Shown: in pieces, positions 41,087 through 48,945 of the stretch
Position numbering within the stretch: the stretch's first letter is position 1
How the letters are laid out: each line of letters begins with the position of its first letter
From: a virus
DNA length: 58,877 bases
Reading direction: 5' to 3' (one strand)
Virus record (IMG/VR): IMGVR_UViG_3300024229_000994
Location: 1-58,877 of that record
Position numbers and translations under genes: made by a program
The notes under the pieces: model-generated
What the model was told of the DNA's origin: nothing
Seen by the model: the letters and a program-made list of their open reading frames with translations, nothing else
Database searches by the model: none

Positions 41087-41672
41087 TTATATCACCTCGC
41101 CGTTTCATTTTAGAATACCATAATCTTTCCCAGGTATAAGGGTGCATATTAGAGTCATCTCTGTTATGCCGTGGGTCCCAGTACCATCCTGTTTTGAAGA
41201 AATCAAATCCCGTGGTGTATATTTTTTTACGTGGAAATAATTTACGTATAAAATAGAATGTTTTAAAGCCGAGAGAAAAATTAATTTTATCTATTTGATT
41301 AAAAGGGGACATAACCTCACAGAACATATTTTTAAATCCTTCTATATCAGCCTCTGTATTTAGATATAATATATTATGTTTATAATCAGTAAATTCTTTA
41401 TCAATATACTCTCTACTTTCTAAAAAACTTTCCTGGTAATTTAAAGGTACGTTTAATATAACTTTTGTTTTCTTTAACCTTTCTGTACATAGCTTCCAGT
41501 ATATTGTCGAAATTATATCCGTTTTACTACCGACATACTCTTCAAAGCCATCTGTTACATATCTACCTAACCGTACAACTGTATCAAACTCATCTATTAA
41601 TGCGCCATTTTTTTTATCTAGAACAGCTTCACCGTTACCGACGATTATAATATCATGCTCCGAGTGCATCAA
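41076..41672 (-). CDS. Sialyltransferase-like glycosyltransferase (GT29-type motifs)
   Basis: The 198-residue protein carries motifs of the GT29 sialyltransferases known from animals and some viruses: an L-motif-like block from VGNGEAVL (11-18) to DTVVRLGR (30-37) and GFEEYVGSKTD (42-52), an S-motif-like FSLGFKTF (about 130-137), and a final HPYTWE that fits the VS motif. Animal enzymes are about 300 residues with a signal anchor; this one is the bare catalytic core. Activity with CMP-sialic acid or a related sugar is plausible. The start overlaps the upstream gene's end by 20 bases. Confidence 0.72.
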   Translation of the reverse strand: MMHSEHDIIIVGNGEAVLDKKNGALIDEFDTVVRLGRYVTDGFEEYVGSKTDIISTIYWKLCTERLKKTKVILNVPLNYQESFLESREYIDKEFTDYKHNILYLNTEADIEGFKNMFCEVMSPFNQIDKINFSLGFKTFYFIRKLFPRKKIYTTGFDFFKTGWYWDPRHNRDDSNMHPYTWERLWYSKMKRRGDIIEI

Positions 41673-42369
41673 ATGGAGATGGATTTAAAAGAGTTGGCCA
41701 TTGATTAAAGAGTTTATAAAATTCTAACCCCTTCATATGTTTTCTAAAGTTATCGACATTTTCTATCAGATCGTCCTTTATAAGGTTAGCATCTTTTTCA
41801 AATTCCTCATCATTTGCCTCCTTAATACTCTCATTAATTTCATTAATTGCTTCATCAAGTTTTGTATTTACAAGATTCCAGTATAGCTGCCTAATATCTA
41901 GATTTTCTCGTACATCTGCTTGACTGAAGGTAATTACTCTTTCAGCGCCTAACACTTTTAATTTTTCTAAATCTACAGTATTATTATTAATGACACATCG
42001 TTTAATTTTTTTACTGTCATCTTTACTGAAGCTTTCAATATAACCCTTAGATTGTTCGACTAGCTCGTCAAATTTAATATTTGAAGCATCGTGAGCTTCT
42101 TTATTTATTATAAAGAAATCACTTGAATCGTTAAAAATTTCCTCTTGTTGTATTTTTGACGGTATAGTATTTGTATCGTAAGTAATTATACTTGAATCAG
42201 CTAATTTATCTCTATTAATATTATATTCTAAACTATCTGCAGGGTCAGTAAAGATCAATTGATCATCTTTAATAATAGCCGTACAATCGACGAAATAATA
42301 TTCTTCATTATTGGTATGTAAGCAGAATTTAATATTCCCGCGTATAGCTTTTATTATATCAAATATCAT
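41653..42369 (-). CDS. Hypothetical protein, possible fibre chaperone or tail accessory
   Basis: The 238-residue protein has a beta-rich N-terminal half (residues 1-95) and a helical, Glu/Asn/Asp-rich C-terminal half (about 140-225). It follows a fibre-like gene and has the ACTAAATA late box 5 bases upstream. This size and context recall tail-fibre assembly proteins, but no family signature was recognised. Confidence 0.5.
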   Translation of the reverse strand: MIFDIIKAIRGNIKFCLHTNNEEYYFVDCTAIIKDDQLIFTDPADSLEYNINRDKLADSSIITYDTNTIPSKIQQEEIFNDSSDFFIINKEAHDASNIKFDELVEQSKGYIESFSKDDSKKIKRCVINNNTVDLEKLKVLGAERVITFSQADVRENLDIRQLYWNLVNTKLDEAINEINESIKEANDEEFEKDANLIKDDLIENVDNFRKHMKGLEFYKLFNQWPTLLNPSPFDALGA

Positions 42370-42374
42370 TACGG

Positions 42375-42382
42375 TATTTAGT
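42375..42382 (-). promoter_or_regulatory. Late-type promoter ACTAAATA
   Basis: Exactly 5 bases upstream of the ATG at 42369. Confidence 0.45.
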
Positions 42383-42385
42383 GGT

Positions 42386-43363
42386 TTAGAAAGTAAATGC
42401 CAGTATACGCGTGAGACCGTTAAATGAGTATGTATTGTGGATTCTATTAGTATTGTAGTTAACTTTACCTATGTTAAATACCATGGATGTACTTATACCG
42501 GTTAAATCATCCTTAATATATACTGTATACGCCTTGCTAGGTAGACCAGTAAATATAAAATTTCTATCACCGGTATGACTTATGTTTTTACAAATTGATT
42601 TTATATTAGGTATTGTAACGGTAACCGTCCCATTACTGAATCCTATAGGGTCTAGTTTAACGACTATATAACCAGAATTTGTTTCACTTATATATTTACC
42701 GGTTCTAGAAGTTCTGATGTTTGCCGTGCCATGAATAACCTGCGCGCCTCTCCAATCACTTAGAGCAGCGTCAACCGGCGTCGGTGTATCTGGTAATTGT
42801 TTAGGTATTTGAACGTTATCCTTTAGTTGATAGTTAGCAGTTACATTTCCGTTGTCCCTAGCTATAGCAATATCTACTATTGGATATTCACTAAAAAAAG
42901 CTATAGGTTCATACACAAATACGTTGCCGAGAGTTCCAATTGGAATATTATTAATACTCGCAGTTCGAGATGAAGGAGATATCTCCACTATCGTTAAGTC
43001 ATAATCAAAATTACTGCTATAACTACCTGCAGGCTTATAATTAGTAATATGACCTTTACTAAAACTACCAGTCTTACCTGCCAATCCATTAAAATTGATA
43101 TTTTTCTTTTGACCTGGCGATAAAGTTAAAGTTTGAGTACCGTATTCAGTACCTTGCCGGTTTAAGGTTACTTTAAGTGTTATATTGCCTGTTGGTTGTA
43201 TATTTTGCAGTACTGTCTGTACTGTTCCAGTTGCTTGGTCAGCGCCGTATAGGCCATACGTTGTACCGCGATATCTCACCTGCCCTAGTATGACAGCTTT
43301 CTGGTTTATAACATCTCGTATTGTTCTTATACTGATATCATTGGTTATAGGTACAATAGGCAT
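42386..43363 (-). CDS. Virion structural protein, fibre-like
   Basis: The 325-residue protein is beta-rich with high Asn, Thr, Gly and Ile, no catalytic motif, and repeated short-strand patterns (for example GNITLKVTLNRQGTEYG, about 59-75). It sits in the late, virion-gene strand and has an AATAAATA box 5 bases upstream. Tail fibre, spike or decoration protein. Confidence 0.55.
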   Translation of the reverse strand: MPIVPITNDISIRTIRDVINQKAVILGQVRYRGTTYGLYGADQATGTVQTVLQNIQPTGNITLKVTLNRQGTEYGTQTLTLSPGQKKNINFNGLAGKTGSFSKGHITNYKPAGSYSSNFDYDLTIVEISPSSRTASINNIPIGTLGNVFVYEPIAFFSEYPIVDIAIARDNGNVTANYQLKDNVQIPKQLPDTPTPVDAALSDWRGAQVIHGTANIRTSRTGKYISETNSGYIVVKLDPIGFSNGTVTVTIPNIKSICKNISHTGDRNFIFTGLPSKAYTVYIKDDLTGISTSMVFNIGKVNYNTNRIHNTYSFNGLTRILAFTF

Positions 43364-43368
43364 ACCAA

Positions 43369-43376
43369 TATTTATT
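43369..43376 (-). promoter_or_regulatory. T4-late-type promoter AATAAATA
   Basis: Exactly 5 bases upstream of the ATG at 43363; it overlaps the end of the upstream gene by 2 bases. Confidence 0.55.
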
Positions 43377-43653
43377 ATGATTTACTTTTTTTCTTCCAAC
43401 TGACTCGTTTAGAGCTCTTCTTTTTATACATTTTACCTTTTATCTTCTTGCAAGCAGCTTTAGTAGGTCTACATGCAGGGTAACTACCACCGGATTTTTT
43501 AGATTTTCTACCGCAAGGACCTCCTGTTTTGCAGTTTATCCATCCGCTAAACTTTTTACCAGTTTTAGGATCAGTACCTCCGCGTTTAAACCATTTATGT
43601 AAGCTATCGCTTGCTTCAGTAAGATAATTATCAACTAGATCGTCGAATTTCAT
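43375..43653 (-). CDS. DUF5872-like basic Cys-rich protein with capsid-targeting-like leader
   Basis: The 92-residue protein starts MKFDDLVDNYLTEASDS, with L-T-E|A at residues 11-14. The rest holds a RGGTDPKTGKKFSGWINC block (24-41) and CxxGGPCG / PxCRPT / CKK cysteine spacing as in DUF5872, seen in marine phages and some giant viruses. The C-terminus is a Lys/Ser run. A metal-binding, DNA-compacting head protein is inferred. Coupled by ATGA to the upstream gene. Confidence 0.65.
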   Translation of the reverse strand: MKFDDLVDNYLTEASDSLHKWFKRGGTDPKTGKKFSGWINCKTGGPCGRKSKKSGGSYPACRPTKAACKKIKGKMYKKKSSKRVSWKKKSKS

Positions 43654-43910
43654 TTCTTTTTCCAGATTTTACCTTTACGGCATCTAACAATCGCTCCTGA
43701 TTTATAAGCTGAAGTCTTCTTACCATAAACACTATCAGCTTTTCTCTTACAGCGATCCTGTGCATCTTCGCTACTAACTTTACCGCGAGCTTTTGTCTTT
43801 GATTGCTCTTTCTTTTTGTCTTTTTCTATACGTGTACCGGTGTAAGAAGATTTACCTGCACCGCCTTTTCTAACTTTAGTTTGCTCAAAAAAATTAATGA
43901 ATGTATCCAT
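43650..43910 (-). CDS. Small basic head-type protein with leader-like N-terminus
   Basis: The 86-residue protein begins MDTFINFFEQTKVRKGG (possible F-F-E cut) and is extremely Lys/Arg-rich, with two Cys in DRCKRKADSVYG and VRCRKGKIWKKK. The DRCKRKADSVYG block is also found in small marine-phage proteins of unknown function. It has an AATAAATA promoter 5 bases upstream and is followed by the DUF5872-like gene. Confidence 0.6.
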   Translation of the reverse strand: MDTFINFFEQTKVRKGGAGKSSYTGTRIEKDKKKEQSKTKARGKVSSEDAQDRCKRKADSVYGKKTSAYKSGAIVRCRKGKIWKKK

Positions 43911-43915
43911 ATTAG

Positions 43916-43923
43916 TATTTATT
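43916..43923 (-). promoter_or_regulatory. T4-late-type promoter AATAAATA
   Basis: Exactly 5 bases upstream of the ATG at 43910. Confidence 0.6.
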
Positions 43924-44803
43924 AATTATCTACTAAGATAACATTATATGATGTTGAAACTGGTACCCCGGTTGCAGTATCATATGCTCTTACTTCAATA
44001 TCAGTCTTTTCTAATGCCTGTAAAGGTACCTTGTAATCTTTAATCGAAAAATTATTTAGAAACATTATATCCTTAGTTCTCATAATAGGTCCGTCATTAG
44101 GTTCAGATAACATTAAGAAAGCCTGAACACCGGAATTATAGACACTCGACCCTACAGACCATTGAGTTATATAACCTGTTTTACCAGCTGGTATAGTGTA
44201 TACACTGGTTTGAGATTGACCGAACCCTTCTTTATTAACACTTGTACCTTTTGTACCGATTGATATAACAGTCGTGCTACCAGCATTTATATCGATATGC
44301 CCTTCATTAGTACCAGTTGAACCAGCTGTTTTAACTAAAGCTCTATATATTCTTAAAAATTCGTTTGTCGACGCTGATCCGCTACTCGTACCATTAGTTG
44401 AAATGACCTCCGTTACAGTGTTATAATTCGAATCTAACCCTTGGATCTCAATAGTTCTCGCACCGGTACCGGTAACCGTATCACCAGAATCATCGCTTAT
44501 AGCTGATACGGTAGACGCTACAGTTAAGTATTCGTATATACCGCCAGTTTCCCAGATTGTTTCTATATCAGCTCCAACAGATAGATTAGCGCCAAACTTT
44601 TCGATATAATCTTGCTGCCCCGTTCCGCTACCAATCCCAGTATTTAAAGGGTCAACTTGCTGTACTAAAACGGCTGATTTATTGAAAACTCCTTGACCTA
44701 AACCACCTGTTACCGCAGGGTATCGAGAATCATTTTCAATCTCAACATATTTCATATAGTTGAGAGTGTTCTCCGGGGTTCTTATATCTGTTTTAATACT
44801 CAT
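43922..44803 (-). CDS. Virion structural protein
   Basis: The 293-residue protein is Ser/Thr/Gly-rich and beta-rich with no enzymatic motif (for example TVTGTGARTIEIQGLDSNYN). The VYTIPAGKTGYITQWSVG block near 198-215 resembles virion decoration or neck proteins found in marine phages. It lies 6 bases after a small basic protein in a long late operon. Confidence 0.6.
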   Translation of the reverse strand: MSIKTDIRTPENTLNYMKYVEIENDSRYPAVTGGLGQGVFNKSAVLVQQVDPLNTGIGSGTGQQDYIEKFGANLSVGADIETIWETGGIYEYLTVASTVSAISDDSGDTVTGTGARTIEIQGLDSNYNTVTEVISTNGTSSGSASTNEFLRIYRALVKTAGSTGTNEGHIDINAGSTTVISIGTKGTSVNKEGFGQSQTSVYTIPAGKTGYITQWSVGSSVYNSGVQAFLMLSEPNDGPIMRTKDIMFLNNFSIKDYKVPLQALEKTDIEVRAYDTATGVPVSTSYNVILVDN

Positions 44804-44809
44804 AAAAAA

Positions 44810-45130
44810 TTACCACTTTCTGCAAGACCAGTATCTCGCTTTTGTTTTAGGGCCAGGGTTATCGCAATTATGTCTCGCTCTAAAAGATTTACGAGCTTTC
44901 GGATTACTCTTTCTAATTTTCATCGTTTTTTCACCTTTACGTTTAGCAGATGTACCGCCATGTCCAAAGTTGACTTTTTTTACATTACCAGTTTTAGGGT
45001 CTTTTACGTATACTTTAAATTTTTTAACGTCACCTCTTGTTGGCTTGTTAAGAGTTACTTTTCTACCTCTATATTCAGCATCTTCTTCAAATGCTTCCAT
45101 TAAATAAGTATATAATTTATCGAAGGTCAT
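44810..45130 (-). CDS. Basic Cys/Trp-containing protein with capsid-targeting-like leader
   Basis: The 106-residue protein begins MTFDKLYTYLMEAFEED, with L-M-E|A at residues 10-13. The mature part contains VKKVNFGHGG and KARKSFRARHNCDNPG, ending RYWSCRKW. This C-terminal block is widespread in T4-like marine phages with unknown function. A late-type box is 5 bases upstream. Likely DNA-associated head protein. Confidence 0.65.
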   Translation of the reverse strand: MTFDKLYTYLMEAFEEDAEYRGRKVTLNKPTRGDVKKFKVYVKDPKTGNVKKVNFGHGGTSAKRKGEKTMKIRKSNPKARKSFRARHNCDNPGPKTKARYWSCRKW

Positions 45131-45135
45131 TTAAT

Positions 45136-45143
45136 TATTTAAT
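45136..45143 (-). promoter_or_regulatory. Late-type promoter ATTAAATA
   Basis: Exactly 5 bases before the ATG at 45130; overlaps the plus-strand box of the gene at 45154. Confidence 0.55.
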
Positions 45144-45148
45144 AAATA
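45141..45148 (+). promoter_or_regulatory. T4-late-type promoter AATAAATA
   Basis: Exactly 5 bases before the ATG at 45154. Confidence 0.6.
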
Positions 45149-45153
45149 TTATT

Positions 45154-45693
45154 ATGGATAGTGAAACAAATCTAATATTCGAGCAATATAAACAAGTTAA
45201 TGAGAATATTGGCTTAGGACCGAACGGTATGTCTACCGTAACAATTACAGTAGGATCTAATACTAATCACCCACCGAGACGTCAACCGGGCGGTACAACA
45301 TTTAGTGCATTCAGTGATGAAGAACACGCTGATGTAAAGAAAGAGGAAGAAGCAGTATATATACAAGCAGGTGATGCATCAGATGATGATTGTGGTTGCA
45401 GTGATTGTAATGGCGATCATGACGGTGAAATAGACATGGCGAGGGCTGAATTACTTAAAGCTGCTGAATATGCTACGAAACTATTCAACCATCTTCAAGA
45501 TGTCGATAACTTAGAAGGTTGGACAGCTAGTAAAATTACAAAAGCTTCCGATTATCTATCATCCGTTTACCATGCTTTAGAGTATGATGCTTTAGATGCA
45601 AACGTTGAAGATGAAGAAGTTGATGATGAGCTTGAAATCGACGATTACGATGCTGCAAAGACAGCTAAAGATACAGGTTTCGCAGGAGCTTAA
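45154..45693 (+). CDS. Acidic protein with leader-like N-terminus
   Basis: The product (179 residues from ATG 45154) starts MDSETNLIFEQYKQVNE, with I-F-E|Q at residues 8-11. The interior is acidic, with a Cys-rich DDDCGCSDCNGDHDGE loop (about 80-95) that could bind a metal, a helix and an Asp/Glu-rich C-terminus. The upstream extension to 45091 is rejected because the late box lies 5 bases before 45154. Likely a head or scaffold-associated protein. Confidence 0.6.
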   Translation: MDSETNLIFEQYKQVNENIGLGPNGMSTVTITVGSNTNHPPRRQPGGTTFSAFSDEEHADVKKEEEAVYIQAGDASDDDCGCSDCNGDHDGEIDMARAELLKAAEYATKLFNHLQDVDNLEGWTASKITKASDYLSSVYHALEYDALDANVEDEEVDDELEIDDYDAAKTAKDTGFAGA

Positions 45694-45697
45694 GATA

Positions 45698-47608
45698 TTA
45701 GCTTAATATTTGTTTAATTGTAGCTTTATCTTCAGTAGATAATACCTCAGGGGTAAAATATTCGATAGCTTTATCGATATCTGAAGCAATTAACTCTCTT
45801 GTCATTGTACCTGATATACCTTCTGCTTGTAGAGGTATCTTTACAACTCTAACAAGAGGATATTTATCAATATTCTTATCAAAGTACGAATATCTTTTTA
45901 CATCATCATCCTTATCCCCAGCACCGACAATTATATTAACATCTTTATTTTCATCTGCATATTCATACACGGATCTAACAGGAGTTACATTAGCTATAAC
46001 AACTTCAACGGGTTTATCGAGATATTTCGCGTAGATCTCCCATATTTGCTTTGATTGATCGGCAGTAATACCATCCCTATCCTTCTTTCCAATGAATATT
46101 ACTCCTTTGTCAGCATCTTGTAAGATGTAATCGAAAGAATGGAAATGTCCTTTTGTAGGTGGCTTGTATCCTCCTGGATATAAAGCAACAGTCGGTTGTG
46201 TCTCTTCATCTTCACCCATAATTTTTGTATATAGACTACTGAAAGAGTCGTTTATAGGAGCAGATTTTGAGGAAAATCTACCCTTACCATAAAAATCGCC
46301 ACGGGTAGGAGGGTTAGTTATATAAGACTCTTGATCTTCTTTAGTTGCTGGTGAAGTTGGCTTACCAGTACCGAAATTAGCGCGACTAAACTCGCCTCTA
46401 TCAACTAATTTCGTAATTTGAGCACCGTCATCAGTAACTTTCGAAAGAGCAAACCCTTCTGGAGCTGTCGTTTGCCATTCCCCTGGTGCTTCTTCTAGAT
46501 ATGTACCTAATAAGTCATTCTGCGTGATTTCGTTAAAGATTTTAATAAGGTTGTTCTTAAGATTTGCAATAATTTTAGTAATTTCAAATGCATTCTTGAT
46601 AGAAGGTTTAAGTTTTTTAAGAGCTGATAGAGTATTCTTCATCTGCTCTGTCTTTTTCGCTTTACCTTTCTCGCTCTTTAGTTTTTCGATATCCTTTACA
46701 AACTTACCTGATATCCAATTAACAAACTCTTCAGATGAAATAGCTGTATCTTCTAGAAATCTACCGGCTCTTATTTCTGAGTTAATATATGTCTTTAGTA
46801 AAGCGGTATAATCATCTAGAGAACTAAAATCTACTTTATCAGCTAATTTTAAAACTTGTTTTTTCTTCTTTTGAACGTCTTTAAGCAGTAATTTACTGAA
46901 TGATGACTTAGCATTTTTAGGTTTATTAGCTAATACATTAAAGACAAATACGGTACTTGATGGAGAAAACTCTTCCGGAGAAGACGTATATTTCTTAACC
47001 TTTAAAATACCATTTTGAATCATATATTCAATATGAATAGCTACCCCAATCTTTGCTTTATTGATCTCATCACCGTACGGGCTATTTTCTGTAACAGCAT
47101 ACTTAATTGTATTAGGAGTAAATGTAAGAAATCGATTTTCATTCTTAACTCCGTCAATAGTCTGAGGAGTTTCAATTTGCTTCATCTGCGGATCAAACAT
47201 ATAATCCATTTGATAAATACCTTTAAGGTTTAAAGACGGTAAATACCGTAATGCTAACTTAAGCTTATCAGCTAAACCACCAGTACCGTGATTGTTGATA
47301 ATATCTTGCTCAGTATAGTTAATTTTTGGGTTTTTAGCAAACGCTGACTTACTAGCTACAAAAAATTTATTATTAGTATCGACACCTGCGACAATAGCAG
47401 GTGCACCGTCAAATTTAGTCGAAATTTTATAATCAGACTCATCAACAAAGTAAGAAATAGATGATTCTATTTGATTAATAGCTTCTATTACCCCTTGTTT
47501 GCCTTTATTAAGTATATTCTCTTCTAGATGGTCGATATGCTTTACAGCTCCGTCGATAGCATCGAAGAATTCTAAAATTATGCTGTGATGTTGTTTGAAT
47601 GTTTTCAT
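45698..47608 (-). CDS. Two-domain nucleotidyltransferase-like protein (DUF6267-like plus cytidylyltransferase-like) with leader
   Basis: The 636-residue protein starts MKTFKQHHSIILEFFD, nearly matching T4 MKTYQEF, with I-L-E at residues 11-13. Residues 58-230 match a phage family (DUF6267-like) containing STKFDGAPAI; K65-x-D67-G68 looks like motif I of ATP-dependent ligases and RNA-capping enzymes. Residues about 470-630 form a cytidylyltransferase/NMNAT-like domain with PGGYKPPTKGHF and ISGTMTR, the HxGH- and ISSTxxR-type motifs. A head-packaged enzyme acting on nucleotides or nucleic-acid ends is possible. It follows the nuclease gene by a one-base overlap. Confidence 0.65.
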   Translation of the reverse strand: MKTFKQHHSIILEFFDAIDGAVKHIDHLEENILNKGKQGVIEAINQIESSISYFVDESDYKISTKFDGAPAIVAGVDTNNKFFVASKSAFAKNPKINYTEQDIINNHGTGGLADKLKLALRYLPSLNLKGIYQMDYMFDPQMKQIETPQTIDGVKNENRFLTFTPNTIKYAVTENSPYGDEINKAKIGVAIHIEYMIQNGILKVKKYTSSPEEFSPSSTVFVFNVLANKPKNAKSSFSKLLLKDVQKKKKQVLKLADKVDFSSLDDYTALLKTYINSEIRAGRFLEDTAISSEEFVNWISGKFVKDIEKLKSEKGKAKKTEQMKNTLSALKKLKPSIKNAFEITKIIANLKNNLIKIFNEITQNDLLGTYLEEAPGEWQTTAPEGFALSKVTDDGAQITKLVDRGEFSRANFGTGKPTSPATKEDQESYITNPPTRGDFYGKGRFSSKSAPINDSFSSLYTKIMGEDEETQPTVALYPGGYKPPTKGHFHSFDYILQDADKGVIFIGKKDRDGITADQSKQIWEIYAKYLDKPVEVVIANVTPVRSVYEYADENKDVNIIVGAGDKDDDVKRYSYFDKNIDKYPLVRVVKIPLQAEGISGTMTRELIASDIDKAIEYFTPEVLSTEDKATIKQILS

Positions 47609-48639
47609 TAAATTGTACCTAGAGATGGATCGAGGTCGAGGGTTGTAATTGCCCCAGCTTTGATTATATTTTTATCAATTAGAGTTGATATTTGATCTGT
47701 ACTAAAAATAATATAACGGCTAAAATATTTATTTCTACTTGTATTAACAAAAACAAAATAGTCGACTCCTTCGTGGTTAGCGTAGTTATCGAAGTATATT
47801 TTTGTTAAAGCCTTTCTTACCTCTCTAGAGTCATTGAGATTGATATTATCTAAAATATTGATAATAGTACTATGTGGGTATTCTACCTTCGCAAAAGTTT
47901 TTAACGCGGCGAATATATCTTCACTATTAGCTCCCGGCTCATTAGCTAAATTAGCGATGAGAGTATCGATTCGTTTATCAGATTTATCGTACTGCGTAGC
48001 TAATTGACCTAAAGGTGTTTTATTAAAGTTACTCGCAGCTCTATCTCGCTTACCTAAACGAGCATTAGTACCCTTAGCTTCAAGATATTTACCGTTCCAA
48101 TCTAGATCTCCTTTACTAGCACTCATACTAACATCATCAAAGATAGTAGCTAGAGCAATCTCCCCTCTACCGACTCCTCTACCGCTCTCCGTACCGATGA
48201 GGTTTATTAAATCGCGGACAGTCTCTGGTTTCAACTTAGTTGTCTCAACTACTTTTTCAATTAACATACCAGTATTGCCAATTGTTGAAAGCGCTACCGG
48301 TGTTTCGATATACTGCGCGTACGTTGCAACATCATTATGTTTTGAAAGTATTTGTATAATGAATTTTCTAACATCACCTTCGCTGATAGTTGTTTCTGTT
48401 AAGTTTTGTTTATCGAGGTAATTATATATTTTTTCAGCATACGGTTTAACGCTCAAATGCTTTTTAATAAAATTAACATCCGTTTCCTGGTCTAATAAAT
48501 TTTTACTATCAAGGTCTCTAATAAGCTCAATCAGCTCTTCACCTTGTGGTGTTTCACATAGTTGCTGTCGACGTAGCTTTGGCACTGCCTTACCTGCAGA
48601 TTCCTGAAGATAGATTTGGTCTAATGATTTCCAACTCAT
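47608..48639 (-). CDS. PD-(D/E)XK nuclease-like protein with capsid-targeting-like leader
   Basis: The 343-residue protein starts MSWKSLDQIYLQESAG, with L-Q-E|S at residues 11-14. A restriction-endonuclease-like core is visible: Glu 160 in GRGE, Asp 178 or 180 in GDLDW, and Glu 187 / Lys 189 in YLEAKG. A packaged nuclease could attack host or rival DNA or trim the injected genome end. It overlaps the downstream nucleotidyltransferase by 1 base and the upstream gene by 4. Confidence 0.65.
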   Translation of the reverse strand: MSWKSLDQIYLQESAGKAVPKLRRQQLCETPQGEELIELIRDLDSKNLLDQETDVNFIKKHLSVKPYAEKIYNYLDKQNLTETTISEGDVRKFIIQILSKHNDVATYAQYIETPVALSTIGNTGMLIEKVVETTKLKPETVRDLINLIGTESGRGVGRGEIALATIFDDVSMSASKGDLDWNGKYLEAKGTNARLGKRDRAASNFNKTPLGQLATQYDKSDKRIDTLIANLANEPGANSEDIFAALKTFAKVEYPHSTIINILDNINLNDSREVRKALTKIYFDNYANHEGVDYFVFVNTSRNKYFSRYIIFSTDQISTLIDKNIIKAGAITTLDLDPSLGTI

Positions 48640-48944
48640 AACTCAATATCTATATCTGTAGAATAACTTTTCATTAGTTGAAGGATACTACCCAGTACTT
48701 GCTTGGCATTATCTTCATTAACATCAGCAAGATCATTGATATTATCAATGTCTTCTGGATCCAGATTCATTACCATAGCTTTTTTAAGAAGTCTAACATA
48801 CATTACTTCACTTTCCGGTGAAAGAGCTACTGTTACTTCTTCAGCCGGAGCATCTTCTGCTGGTGTTTCAGCACCTGGAGGTGGTGGAGCTTCATCAGCT
48901 TCATTAATTAAATTAAGATCGTATATTTTTTTAAGAAATTTCAT
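48636..48944 (-). CDS. Acidic Pro-rich protein with capsid-targeting-like leader
   Basis: The 102-residue protein starts MKFLKKIYDLNLINEADEAP, with I-N-E|A at residues 13-16. A Pro/Ala/Glu linker (about 18-38) leads to two or three helices. Starts 2 bases after the upstream stop. Small head or scaffold component is likely. Confidence 0.6.
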   Translation of the reverse strand: MKFLKKIYDLNLINEADEAPPPPGAETPAEDAPAEEVTVALSPESEVMYVRLLKKAMVMNLDPEDIDNINDLADVNEDNAKQVLGSILQLMKSYSTDIDIEL

Positions 48945-48945
48945 A

